In this document: in pieces, positions 1 through 7,278 of the stretch
Layout: every line of letters begins with the position of its first letter
Numbering within the stretch: the first letter of the stretch is position 1
Source: DAHUXN01 sp963811805
GTDB lineage: Bacteria; Acidobacteriota; Terriglobia; Acidiferrales; UBA7541
Assembly (NCBI GenBank): GCA_963811805.1
Contig: CAWESU010000003.1
Span: 124,001 to 188,000 of the forward strand
DNA length: 64,000 nt
Direction of reading: 5' to 3'
Notes under the pieces: model-generated
What the model was told of the DNA's origin: nothing
What the model saw: the letters and a program-made list of their open reading frames with translations, nothing else
Databases searched by the model: none
Position numbers and translations under genes: made by a program

Positions 1-199
1 GCATGTCCGATTCGTGGATCGACGCCCATCCGCGAATCGAGCTGCCGTCCATGCCAAAGCCATCTTCGAAGGATTGCGCGGTCAGTTGGTGAATAGGAAA
101 ACTGACGTGATGCCAGACGCCGGGAATGTCGATGAAGCGCAGATCGAGAATCTTGGCGTTGTGCTTCGCAGCGTAATCCAATGCTGATTTCGGATCCAT
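1..199 (-). CDS. glnA: Glutamine synthetase, N-terminal part (runs off window)
   Basis: Only the first 66 codons are in the window. The translation begins MDPKSALDYAAKHNAKILDL and contains FGMDGSSIRGWASIHESDM, the conserved beta-grasp segment of class I glutamine synthetases, which make glutamine from glutamate, ammonia and ATP in the cytoplasm. The ATG is preceded by a strong GGGGAGG ribosome-binding site, which fixes the start. A sigma70-type promoter and a small hairpin lie just upstream. The catalytic domain is outside the window, so completeness cannot be judged. Identification is from the N-terminal motif alone but that motif is distinctive. Confidence 0.93.
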   Translation of the reverse strand, partial: MDPKSALDYAAKHNAKILDLRFIDIPGVWHHVSFPIHQLTAQSFEDGFGMDGSSIRGWASIHESDM

Positions 200-209
200 C
201 TAGCCTCCC

Positions 210-226
210 CCGCAGCTAAACTGCGG
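210..226 (-). promoter_or_regulatory. Hairpin in the glnA leader next to the ribosome-binding site
   Basis: Perfect 6-bp stem CCGCAG/CTGCGG with a 5-base loop. Its 3' arm on the minus strand runs directly into the GGGGAGG of glnA, so it may limit ribosome access. It could also simply be one of the short palindromic repeats seen elsewhere in the window. Confidence 0.5.
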
Positions 227-246
227 CGTAAGAATTTTAAGCGGCG

Positions 247-275
247 ACGATAGCGTACACGCCAACTCCCGTCAA
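247..275 (-). promoter_or_regulatory. Sigma70-type promoter of glnA
   Basis: On the minus strand TTGACG and TATCGT are separated by exactly 17 bases, about 50 bases upstream of the glnA start codon. No nitrogen-control (sigma54) motif is seen. Confidence 0.65.
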
Positions 276-481
276 GCGAACGTCAGGCGCATACGCGAAA
301 GTTTCGCCCGTCCATTTTGGCCCAGTCGAATTCTTGTCTCCGCTCCAACTCGCCCGGCTCTTGGCGCGCGCCTCTTGCAGCACGCAGCGTCCTGTGGGAG
401 ACTCCCCAAACCGTGGCGCCTGATACCTAAGTCGTAATTTATTTTTCAGCTATTCCAGACGGCTGCGCGGCAGGGAGCTGC

Positions 482-727
482 ATGGGCTCAAAGGACGAGG
501 AAATTCACGAGGTGCGATCTGAGGAAGGTCGCAGGGGCAAGCGCCCGATCGATCTTCAGGCGCTTCGCCGCCGGCGCATTCTGGAAAGAAAATTCAAAGA
601 GGCGTTAGAAACCGGAAACGAGGATGCTTTCAGGAACGCGCTTATCCACGACCTCGGCCAATTGCCCGGCTCCCCCGAGTACGAGCGGTCCATGAAGATT
701 TGGCGTGACTATCACGGGCGCGAGTGA
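482..727 (+). CDS. Small hypothetical protein, family A copy 1
   Basis: 81 residues, highly charged and predicted helical, with no membrane segment or signal peptide. The ATG follows AGGGAG at a good distance. The core reads ALETGNEDAFRNAL, then GSPEYERSMKIWR near the C-terminus. The second half resembles the leftward gene ending at 4169 (pattern xSPx[YW]...WR), which suggests a small family. Its last 86 bases overlap, tail to tail, the gene on the other strand that ends at 642. Function is not recognised. Good start signals and the second copy argue that it is a real gene. Confidence 0.6.
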   Translation: MGSKDEEIHEVRSEEGRRGKRPIDLQALRRRRILERKFKEALETGNEDAFRNALIHDLGQLPGSPEYERSMKIWRDYHGRE

Positions 728-860
728 ACTTCGCGTGCGAAAAAGCCTCTACCCGTGCGTCGCGCTCCTCTTCCGGCAGGCTGGCCAGATGCTTCTCCGC
801 AATCGCTGTTAGCTCGTCGACGGCCTTCTTCAAGCTGCTCTTTTTCTTGTTTTTTTTCAC
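642..860 (-). CDS. Small hypothetical protein, family B copy 1
   Basis: 72 residues from a GTG start, beginning MKKNKKKSSLKKAVDELTAI. The segment KAVDELTAIAEKHLASLP closely matches KAVDQIHAILDEHLSSLP in the gene at 4045, and the underlying DNA is alike as well, so the two are homologues. The N-terminus is Lys-rich and the middle is predicted helical. The C-terminal third is Arg-rich and lies in the region shared with the convergent gene on the other strand, so that tail may be constrained by the partner. The ribosome-binding site is weak (GAGCGAG). Function unknown. Confidence 0.5.
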   Translation of the reverse strand: MKKNKKKSSLKKAVDELTAIAEKHLASLPEEERDARVEAFSHAKFTRARDSHAKSSWTARTRGSRAIGRGRG

Positions 861-1203
861 TCGCTCGCTCTCAACTCAAGTCTATGCTCGCCCACCCACC
901 CAGTCAACTCTTCTCCCTCCCATCGTTACATTCCATCCATCTCGGCCCGGTCGACTTTTTGTGACAGGCCATTTTGGGCCCGGTTCGTTTCGCCGCGTTT
1001 TTGTTCGCGCATTTGTTTCACATTATTCACAAAGTATCGCCGTGCGCAGCACTATAAAACGCCTGTGCCGGCAACTGACCACCTTGCGCGGGTAAGGCGC
1101 GCAATAGGAAGAAAACTCCGAAAGCATGGCTGGTCTGGGTCTGGGGCTGAAGCCCCAGCCTCCTGAAAGGCTGCTTCTGCTACACTTCTTAGTGCATCGA
1201 TCC
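861..1203. other. Intergenic stretch with a palindromic repeat
   Basis: No convincing coding region. Short open frames here have unnatural composition and no ribosome-binding site. The only clear structure is the hairpin at 1141-1158, followed by a weaker AGCCT/AGGCT repeat. It probably also contains the promoter of the rightward dehydrogenase gene. Confidence 0.6.
1141..1158. repeat. REP-like hairpin CTGGGGCT-GA-AGCCCCAG
   Basis: Perfect 8-bp arms with a 2-base centre. The style (GC-rich arms, short A/T-containing loop) matches several other palindromes between genes in this window. Confidence 0.7.
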
Positions 1204-2124
1204 ATGGGCACCGAATCCTCGCGCGAGATCGCCATCACCGGCGCATTCTCTTACACCGGCAAATACCTTGCGCCGCTGCTTCTCGATCGCGGCCACAAAC
1301 TTCGTACGCTGACGAATCATCCCGACGCCAACTCTCCGCTGATTTCGCAAATCCGCGTCGTTCCTTATCGCTTCGATGATCCAGCTGCGCTGGCCGAATC
1401 GCTCGCCGGCTGCGACACTCTCATCAACACCTACTGGGTGCGCTTCCCTCATGGCCGCGTGACTTTCGACATAGCCGTCGAAAACACTCGGACCCTGGTT
1501 TCCGCCGCGAAATCCGCCGGCGTGCGCCGCTTCGTCCACGTCAGTATCGCCAACGCTTCGCTCGATTCGCCGCTCGCCTATTACAGGGGCAAAGCGCGGC
1601 TCGAAGAAGCCGTTCGCAATTCCGGGCTTTCCTTTGCCATTCTGCGGCCCACGGTCATCTTCGGCCGCGAAGACATACTCATCAACAACATCGCCTGGTT
1701 CGTCCGCCATCTTCCCGTTTTTGCCGTTCCCGGCGACGGGCGCTACGGCGTTCAGCCGATTTTCGTGCGCGACATGGCCGCGCTGCTGGCCGACGCCGCG
1801 GAACGCAGCGACGATTACGCCATCGACGCCGTCGGCCCCGAAGCCTGCTCGTTCGACGATCTCATCCGCATGATCTCCGGCAAAATCGGCCGCCCCGCGC
1901 GCATCATCCACGTTCCGGCGGCGCTTGCCTACGTTGCCACCAAAGCCATGGGCTGGCTCCTCGGCGACACCGTACTCACTTGGGAAGAATATCGCGGCCT
2001 GATGGACAATCTCCTCGTCTCCAAAAATCCGGCGACTGGCATGACTAAGCTTAGCGACTGGCTCGCCGAGCATCGCGACTCTGTCGGCGTGCATTACGCC
2101 TCCGAAGTCGCCCGCCACTTCTGA
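1204..2124 (+). CDS. Atypical short-chain dehydrogenase (NmrA/NDUFA9-like)
   Basis: 306 residues from the ATG at 1204. The start upstream at 1126 would run through a palindromic repeat and is unlikely. The N-terminus reads EIAITGAFSYTGKYLAPLLL, the glycine-rich dinucleotide-binding turn (GxxxxTG) of a Rossmann fold. Later features are VHVSIANASLDSPLAYYRGK, where the Tyr-x-x-x-Lys of typical SDRs appears as YYRGK, and FAILRPTVIFG, typical of NDUFA9/YbjT-type proteins. This group binds NAD(P) and acts as a reductase or as a quinone-associated or regulatory protein. Substrate cannot be inferred. It converges on the gene at 2175-2942. Confidence 0.8.
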   Translation: MGTESSREIAITGAFSYTGKYLAPLLLDRGHKLRTLTNHPDANSPLISQIRVVPYRFDDPAALAESLAGCDTLINTYWVRFPHGRVTFDIAVENTRTLVSAAKSAGVRRFVHVSIANASLDSPLAYYRGKARLEEAVRNSGLSFAILRPTVIFGREDILINNIAWFVRHLPVFAVPGDGRYGVQPIFVRDMAALLADAAERSDDYAIDAVGPEACSFDDLIRMISGKIGRPARIIHVPAALAYVATKAMGWLLGDTVLTWEEYRGLMDNLLVSKNPATGMTKLSDWLAEHRDSVGVHYASEVARHF

Positions 2125-2139
2125 AGTTTGTGACCCACA

Positions 2140-2240
2140 GCGAAAAACATAGTTTTTGTCCCGATTAGAAAATGTCAAGTGCCGCGTTCTTCGGTGCTTA
2201 CGGTTTCGGGATCAGTGTTTTGTGTACCGATTAGAATTTC
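2140..2240 (-). repeat. Two-box TTCTAATCGG repeat, copy 1
   Basis: On the minus strand the first box contains a 25-mer (AAATTCTAATCGG followed by TACACAAAACAC) that is identical in copy 2 at 50325. The second box, CATTTTCTAATCGGGAC, is also identical there. The TAATCGG cores are 66 bases apart in both copies, while the 36 bases between the boxes differ. Here box 1 encodes the C-terminal ILIGTQNTD of the CxxC-type protein and box 2 lies just after its stop codon. Confidence 0.75.
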
Positions 2241-2942
2241 GGCGTTGGAGAGGCCGGCGGCCCAGCGGGGAAGGTAATCGAGATGGAGGGGCGTTCTCCG
2301 GCCATGCTGCGGGGCCATTTTCCGGTCCGTGACGGACCGCGAGTCGGGAGACGGTACGGGAGTTTCAGACTCGCGGGATGAATCCTGCGTGCGCGGGCAG
2401 GCCGCCGCTACGGGCGATTCGCTTGGAGAGGCAGAAGAATCTTCAACGGTAGTTAAAGGGCGGTTTGCGACGGAAGGCTCGCCGACGACGGAATGGTTTG
2501 CCGGGGCATGTTGGGTGATGTGGATGTGAGTGACGATGGAGCGCTTCGCGGGCTCGACCCATTGGCCGTCCTCGGTGATCTGCGCGAAGATGCGCATGGC
2601 GCGAAGGATGGTGGCGGCGGTGGGCGGGGCTTCGTCGACGCGTTCGAGGATGCGTTCGGCGACGCCACGGAGATTGAGGCGGCGGCGCAGGAGGATCCCG
2701 GTGGCGGCGGCGTGGCGGTAAACGGAAGAGCGCGAAGGGAGCTGATAATCGAGGGTGATGGAGGACTCGGAGCGCCAACTGACGAAGTCGTCGTCGATGG
2801 CGGCGCGGTGGGGGTGGTTGCAAATGGCGCATTTGCGGGCGTGGCGCGCGAGGCTGGTGGCGGCCTGGCGCTGGGCGCGCTGGGCGTCCTGCGATGAGCG
2901 TGGCTGACGAGGCAAAGAATGAGGTTTGGTGTTGGCTGGCAT
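2175..2942 (-). CDS. Hypothetical protein with CxxC-HPxR motif and helical DNA-binding-like middle
   Basis: 255 residues. The start is fixed by AAAGGAG eight bases upstream of the ATG. After a basic N-terminus comes CAICNHPHRAAIDDDFVSW, a CxxC...H motif that could bind zinc, then LPSRSSVYRHAAATGILLRR, which looks like a helix-turn-helix recognition segment, and a predicted helical stretch to about residue 130. The remaining half is low-complexity (Ser/Pro/Thr-rich) and ends in the ILIGTQNTD repeat. Proteins of this type are, as far as I recall, common and multicopy in acidobacteria, but no function is known to me. Transcription is probably controlled by the terminator leader upstream. A DNA-binding role is inference only. 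Confidence 0.65.
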   Translation of the reverse strand: MPANTKPHSLPRQPRSSQDAQRAQRQAATSLARHARKCAICNHPHRAAIDDDFVSWRSESSITLDYQLPSRSSVYRHAAATGILLRRRLNLRGVAERILERVDEAPPTAATILRAMRIFAQITEDGQWVEPAKRSIVTHIHITQHAPANHSVVGEPSVANRPLTTVEDSSASPSESPVAAACPRTQDSSRESETPVPSPDSRSVTDRKMAPQHGRRTPLHLDYLPRWAAGLSNAEILIGTQNTDPETVSTEERGT

Positions 2943-3007
2943 GGTGTTTTCTCCTTTGGGTGCTGTGTGGAGCTTCCTTTCCGCCCCCCCTTTTTTGTGG
3001 TGGGGGC

Positions 3008-3042
3008 AAAAAAAAATCGCCCTAGCGAAAGCCTAGGACGAT
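3008..3042 (-). terminator. Rho-independent terminator inside the leader of the CxxC-type gene
   Basis: On the minus strand a 10-bp stem (ATCGTCCTAG/CTAGGGCGAT, one G-U pair, 7-base loop) is followed at once by nine T. It points at the gene whose ATG lies 66 bases downstream, so it would stop transcription before that gene. Confidence 0.8.
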
Positions 3043-3067
3043 TGGTCAATGGCCCAATCGTTGGGCC
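3038..3067 (-). promoter_or_regulatory. Competing antiterminator and upstream hairpin of an attenuator
   Basis: On the minus strand ACGATTGG (3061-3054) is the exact complement of CCAATCGT (3045-3038), and the latter overlaps the left arm of the terminator. ACGATTGG is itself part of a perfect hairpin, GGCCCAA-CGA-TTGGGCC (3067-3051). The three helices exclude one another in series, the layout of a transcription attenuator or riboswitch expression platform. No known aptamer is recognised upstream. Confidence 0.65.
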
Positions 3068-3160
3068 GAGATTTTAAGTTTGGCGGCGGTTTAGGCCGCA
3101 TAAGAATATTGGAGCATACCGTAACGGAATTGGCAATAAGAAAGAGGGGATTACGGGGCC

Positions 3161-3958
3161 GTGATAAACTTCTTTAGGGGAAGCTTCGTGGGACCGTTAC
3201 CTGATATCGGTACATCGGCGTCATTCTGGGCGTCAATTGCCACTTTGTGGGGCGCGGCTGGGGCTTGGTTTACGTTCGTCTTGGCGGCCGTCGCGTCGCG
3301 CAGGCAAACCCGTGAAGGGGTCTTAAATTTGATTGCCGGAATCGAGGCGGAACTTGGCTTAATTGAAAACTGGGCCAGGGGCAAGGAGGGCGACCGAGGA
3401 TATTTGAAAAGCGATACCGCGAGCGTGCTCGCGCACGACCATCCGGATTGGTTTTATCCGAATCGACATGTCTACACGTTCGATTCGCCAACACTGAATA
3501 ATTTCACGAGCTCGTCCTTTATGGCACACCTCAAGCCTGTAGTGCCGGCCCTTATAGATCTTAGCTATTCCGTCCATCGTCTGATGGATTTTCTTACGAC
3601 GAATTACAATCCGTTCGTCTCAAGCGATCCTGCGAACTATCAAGAGGTTGTGCGCAAGTTGTCTACTGGGACGACGGTTGCGAGCTTAACGCCGCCGGAG
3701 CAGACATATGCGAAAATCGTTTTCGGGATGAATATGACAGTTCATCAGGATTTAATTGGCGGTGCGGATTCGAACGATCGCACGTGCTTGTACAAAGCCT
3801 TTCGCGGCGCGAAAGATGTGATTGGCAATTTCAAAACGACTCTGCGGATAGAGCCGCTCCCCCGCTGGTATTGGATTCTTACTTGTTTTGCGATTTGGTT
3901 GATTGCAATTGGCCTCGTTGAAGTGTTTCGCTGGTTCAATGTCTGCCGTTTCCTTTGA
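3161..3958 (+). CDS. Hypothetical membrane protein
   Basis: 265 residues from a GTG start preceded by AGAGGGGA. One predicted membrane segment lies near the N-terminus (about residues 20-46, ASFWASIATLWGAAGAWFTF and onward) and a second near the C-terminus (about 238-258, YWILTCFAIWLIAIGLVEVF). The central ~190 residues would sit on one side of the membrane and look soluble and helical. No recognised domain. Its base composition is lower in GC than the neighbouring genes, which may mean relatively recent acquisition. It stands alone, facing away from the attenuator-controlled gene. Confidence 0.65.
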   Translation: MINFFRGSFVGPLPDIGTSASFWASIATLWGAAGAWFTFVLAAVASRRQTREGVLNLIAGIEAELGLIENWARGKEGDRGYLKSDTASVLAHDHPDWFYPNRHVYTFDSPTLNNFTSSSFMAHLKPVVPALIDLSYSVHRLMDFLTTNYNPFVSSDPANYQEVVRKLSTGTTVASLTPPEQTYAKIVFGMNMTVHQDLIGGADSNDRTCLYKAFRGAKDVIGNFKTTLRIEPLPRWYWILTCFAIWLIAIGLVEVFRWFNVCRFL

Positions 3959-4044
3959 AAGATATGCTTTTCCTCCGCTGCTTGACGTATCGACCGCCGG
4001 GGGGTGGTTAGCGGTGTGGTATGATGAAACCAGAGGAAAGTTAC

Positions 4045-4278
4045 ATGGCTTCCAAACAGCCCGCGTTTGAAAAGGCCGTGGACCAGATACATGCGATTCT
4101 CGACGAGCATTTGTCGAGCTTGCCGGCCACGGAACAGCGAAAAAAGTGGGACGAGCTGGAGCGATATCTCAACGCCGTCGCGCCCGCCGCTCAGCCCGAG
4201 CGGCGCGCCAAGCCGCAAGGGCGGCATTCCAGGAAGGCGAATTCTCGGCGACACCTTGCAGGCGCAAAGCGCCGGTAA
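4045..4278 (+). CDS. Small hypothetical protein, family B copy 2
   Basis: 77 residues. The ATG at 4045 is preferred over the one at 4021 because AGAGGAAAG lies at proper distance in front of it. MASKQPAFEKAVDQIHAILD and EHLSSLP match the gene ending at 642. The C-terminal third is basic (ends AGAKRR) and overlaps by 110 bases, tail to tail, the leftward gene ending at 4169. Function unknown. The repeat of the whole convergent arrangement is the best evidence that this is a real unit. Confidence 0.6.
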   Translation: MASKQPAFEKAVDQIHAILDEHLSSLPATEQRKKWDELERYLNAVAPAAQPERRAKPQGRHSRKANSRRHLAGAKRR

Positions 4279-4393
4279 GCAATTCCTCATTTTCCAACTG
4301 AACCAGAGTTTCGACGAGCTTGCGCTGGCGCTTGCGTTCCTCGCGCGCGTCTTCCTTTGCTGGCGGATCGACTCCTCTGGCGTCGGTCACCAT
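4169..4393 (-). CDS. Small hypothetical protein, family A copy 2
   Basis: 74 residues, charged and helical. It contains LENEELLTGALRL and NSPSWNAALAAWR, which align in pattern with EDAFRNAL and GSPEYERSMKIWR of the gene at 482. It begins 36 bases after the inositol-phosphate synthase stop and may be cotranscribed with it. No good ribosome-binding site is seen, so translation could depend on coupling. The Arg-rich end lies in the overlap with the convergent partner. Function unknown. Confidence 0.5.
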   Translation of the reverse strand: MVTDARGVDPPAKEDAREERKRQRKLVETLVQLENEELLTGALRLQGVAENSPSWNAALAAWRAARAERRARRR

Positions 4394-4429
4394 AAATGGA
4401 CGCCAGAGATTACGACGAATGCAATTCTC

Positions 4430-5743
4430 TCAGTCGTAGTATTCGGTGCCGAGGTGGGTGATGAGCTGCTCGCCCATCATCCAGCGCAGAGTGTTTTTCA
4501 GTTTCATGGACTGGATGAAGAGGTCGTGTTCGGGATACAGCTCGGGCGCGCACATGGGCGATTTGAAATAGAAGCTGAGCCACTCCTGAATGCCGTGCAT
4601 GCCGGCGCGCTTGGCGAGGTCGAGGAAAAGAACGAGGTCGAGGACGATGGGCGCGGCGAGGATGGAGTCGCGGCAGAGGAAATCGACTTTGATCTGCATG
4701 GGATAGCCGAGCCAGCCGAAAATGTCGATGTTGTCCCAGCCCTCTTTATTGTCGCCGCGCGGCGGGTAATAGTTGATGCGGACTTTGTGGTAGAAATCGC
4801 CGTAGAGTTCGGGATAGAGCTTGGGCTGCAAAATGTATTCGAGGGCGCCGAGTTTCGATTCTTCTTTGGTCTTGAAGGAGCCAGGGTCGTCGAGAACTTC
4901 GCCGTCGCGATTGCCGAGAATGTTGGTGGAGAACCAGCCGTGGAGGCCGATCATGCGGGCTTTGAGGCCGGGGGAGAGAATCGTTTTCATGAGGGTTTGG
5001 CCGGTCTTGAAATCCTTGCCGCAGATGGGGACGTTTTTTTCGCGCGCGAGTTCGACCAGCGCGGGGAGTTCGGCGGTGAGGTTGGGCGCGCCGTTGGCGA
5101 AGGGCACGCCTTCCTGAATGGCGGCGTAGGCGTAGAGCATGGAAGGCGCGATGGCTTCGTGATTTTCTTTCATGGCGCGCTCGAAAGTGGCGAGGGTCTG
5201 GTGAACTTTGTCAGGCCGGAGGAAAATTTCGGTGGAGGCGCACCAGACCATGACAGTGCGGTCGACTTTGGCGGATTTTTTGAAGTTGCGAATGTCTTCG
5301 CGAAGCTGCTCGGCGAGGTCGAATTTGTTTTTGGCGCGCTTAACGTGTTCGCCGTGGAGATTTTTGACGTAGGACTGATCGAAGGCGGCCTTCATGGGCT
5401 TGATTTTGCTGAGGAAGGGCTGGACTTTGCGGAGATGATTGGCGTCGAGGACGCCGGCTTTGGTGGCGGCTTCGTGCGCGGTGTCGGGGAAAAGATCCCA
5501 GCCGCCGAAGACGAGATCGTCGAGGCTGGCGAGAGGAACGAAGTCCTGAATTTTGGGCGCGCGGCCGTCGGTGCGTTTGCCGAGGCGGATGGTGCCCATT
5601 TGCGTGAGCGAGCCGACGGGCAGGGCCGCGCCGCTGCGCACAAGTTCCACGCCAGCCATGAAAGTGGTGCTGACCGCGCCGATGCCGGGCGTGAGTACCC
5701 CGAGCCTGCCTTTGGGCCGCGCGATCTTTCCAGGTTTCCGCAT
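4430..5743 (-). CDS. ino1: Myo-inositol-1-phosphate synthase
   Basis: 437 residues. This NAD-dependent enzyme isomerises glucose 6-phosphate to inositol 1-phosphate, the first step to inositol and inositol lipids or solutes. The N-terminal Rossmann fold shows GVLTPGIGAVSTTF. Family landmarks follow in order: MVWCASTEIF, ICGKDFKTGQT, TNILGNRDGEVL and the metal/substrate region DFLCRDSILAAPIVLD near the C-terminus. Length fits the shorter bacterial form, not the ~510-residue eukaryotic one. No inositol monophosphatase or phosphatidylinositol gene is nearby, so the end product cannot be told from context. A small family-A gene follows 36 bases downstream. Confidence 0.93.
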   Translation of the reverse strand: MRKPGKIARPKGRLGVLTPGIGAVSTTFMAGVELVRSGAALPVGSLTQMGTIRLGKRTDGRAPKIQDFVPLASLDDLVFGGWDLFPDTAHEAATKAGVLDANHLRKVQPFLSKIKPMKAAFDQSYVKNLHGEHVKRAKNKFDLAEQLREDIRNFKKSAKVDRTVMVWCASTEIFLRPDKVHQTLATFERAMKENHEAIAPSMLYAYAAIQEGVPFANGAPNLTAELPALVELAREKNVPICGKDFKTGQTLMKTILSPGLKARMIGLHGWFSTNILGNRDGEVLDDPGSFKTKEESKLGALEYILQPKLYPELYGDFYHKVRINYYPPRGDNKEGWDNIDIFGWLGYPMQIKVDFLCRDSILAAPIVLDLVLFLDLAKRAGMHGIQEWLSFYFKSPMCAPELYPEHDLFIQSMKLKNTLRWMMGEQLITHLGTEYYD

Positions 5744-6046
5744 TCCGTTTGTCTCCTCAGTATGGAAATGAAATGTATTTCAGGCGCGCTGTGCCACGAT
5801 GAGAAAAAGCGCGCGTCAGAAAAACAATTATGATGCGCGAAGCGGAGCAGATTTGCAAACCGTTTCGGAGGTAGCCGGCGATGCAGGATTTGCGGCGGAG
5901 GGGGCGCGCTGTTCCGGATGGCCGAGAAGGCCACCCGGAAACCGCTATCAAAATTCTTCCGCGCGTTCTTCGTTCCAACGAGCCCAGCTACGCCAAAGGC
6001 GGAGCCGGAGCGGCGAATTGCGAGACGATTCGTGGCGGCGTTTTTT
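5744..6046. other. Intergenic stretch between ino1 and a secreted-protein gene
   Basis: No supportable gene. The stretch holds one long hairpin (5912-5940) and presumably the ino1 promoter. Confidence 0.6.
5912..5940. repeat. Hairpin TTCCGGATGGCC-GAGAA-GGCCACCCGGAA
   Basis: 12-bp arms with one G-T mismatch and a 5-base loop. There is no T-run on either side, so it is more likely a REP-like repeat or a 3'-end stabiliser for the leftward gene upstream than a Rho-independent terminator. Confidence 0.6.
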
Positions 6047-6454
6047 TTAGTGGTGCGGACTGACGGTGTGGCCGCGACCGTCGCGCACTTCATTCCCTTT
6101 GAAATTCTTGACCCGATCGGGACGCCGTGAGGGCGCAGGCCGCTCTCCGCGCTTTGGCACCGGACCCTTATAGCCATGGTGAGGATCGAAATGGTTGTTT
6201 ACGTGGCCATTGAAGTGTGCTGGGCCGTGAAACCACGGGCCCGCGCCAATGAAGACGCCGCCGACAAACCATTCCGGACCGTAATAACCGTAGGGAGCGC
6301 AAGGGTAAGGAGGATAGTCATAGTAGCCGTAGGGACATACCGGCTCGGGGCCGATATTGATGGTGACTTGAGCCTGGGCCTGAGCTTTGGGAGCGGCTAG
6401 AGTGAAGCAGATTCCAGCAAGGGCAGCGACCAGAAGATATTTGAATCTGTTCAT
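6047..6454 (-). CDS. Secreted Tyr/Pro/Gly-rich protein
   Basis: 135 residues with a clear signal peptide (MNRFKYLLVAALAGICFTLA, cleavage near AQAQA). The mature part has aromatic, proline-rich repeats PYGYYDYPPYP and APYGYYGPEWF, then a His/Asn-rich stretch and a basic tail ending GHTVSPHH. Small exported proteins of this composition are frequent in acidobacteria and proteobacteria, with no assigned function. An extracytoplasmic, possibly metal-binding or matrix role would be a guess from the His content. Stands alone. Confidence 0.75.
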   Translation of the reverse strand: MNRFKYLLVAALAGICFTLAAPKAQAQAQVTINIGPEPVCPYGYYDYPPYPCAPYGYYGPEWFVGGVFIGAGPWFHGPAHFNGHVNNHFDPHHGYKGPVPKRGERPAPSRRPDRVKNFKGNEVRDGRGHTVSPHH

Positions 6455-6669
6455 AAGTTCTCCTCAGTGTTGGAAGGGCCGGGCGGGCGCCTACGCGACG
6501 TTGTTCGCAGGATCGAAGACGGACAGCGCGAGCGCGTGGTCATCATACAGTAAGATGACGCGAGAGAGGAAATTGTGGCCAAATTCTCAGGGTCGCGACG
6601 GGCGCGTTTGCGGGGGCGCGGTTGGTAACGGAATTTTGAATTGTGCTATGGTCCGAAGGAGGAGGGAGT

Positions 6670-7185
6670 ATGCGGGTTTGCCTCGTTTCGATGTTGACTG
6701 TGCTGTCGCTTTTTCCCCTCTGCGCCTCTGGCCAGACGAGCAGCGGAATTCCGTTCACACCTGCGGGAATCCGCTCGATCACTGGGAAAAACCTATGCGA
6801 TTTCCAGGGAGAATTCCCCGAGCAGTTGGGGGTGTACCTAGACGGCAGAAAAGAAAATCTGGTTCACTATCAGGAAAGAGACGGAATTACTGCAGTTTTC
6901 CTGTTAAGCAAGCCCACTGACAAGTGCGGAGTGGTTGACGCCGCCCTTGACCTTACGCGCCTGATTCGAAAGGGCGAGAGCATAGAGTTCAAATGCTACA
7001 CGGCCCACGAAGGGGGCACGACGCCGGGGAAATGGGGGCACGTTATCGGACTAGCGGATAACCATGGCGGGTCGAAGCGATTCGTCCGCGCTCGCTTGGC
7101 GTGGAAGGTGGACGTCATGGAAAAACGTTTCGAAGAGCTAAAAGGACAATGGGTTACGTGTGATACGGCCGGTTACGACGATTGA
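6670..7185 (+). CDS. Secreted hypothetical protein
   Basis: 171 residues from the ATG at 6670, chosen because GGAGGAGGGAG lies directly upstream and a signal peptide follows (MRVCLVSMLTVLSLFPLCAS). The mature domain has three cysteines (CDFQGE, KCGVVD, FKCYTAHEGG) plus one at the end (VTCDTAG), so it may carry disulfides. No known domain is recognised. It sits alone ahead of the SDR gene, about 90 bases away. Confidence 0.65.
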   Translation: MRVCLVSMLTVLSLFPLCASGQTSSGIPFTPAGIRSITGKNLCDFQGEFPEQLGVYLDGRKENLVHYQERDGITAVFLLSKPTDKCGVVDAALDLTRLIRKGESIEFKCYTAHEGGTTPGKWGHVIGLADNHGGSKRFVRARLAWKVDVMEKRFEELKGQWVTCDTAGYDD

Positions 7186-7278
7186 CGACGACGTTCGCGA
7201 TGCGAGGCGCGCCGATTCTGCGAGGCCAAAAATGAGCAGCGGCGCGCGGGCTTGCGCTGCGGAGTGAAGGAAGGACTT

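Noticed and set aside
1189..2178. 329-codon open frame opposite the dehydrogenase
   Set aside because: Antisense shadow with no domain and no ribosome-binding site.
3982..4025. Promoter TTGACG ... TATGAT before the family B gene
   Set aside because: The two hexamers are 32 bases apart, too far for one sigma70 promoter.
4067..5833. 588-codon open frame opposite ino1
   Set aside because: It is the mirror of a well-supported enzyme gene in high-GC DNA; composition is unnatural and no start signal is present.
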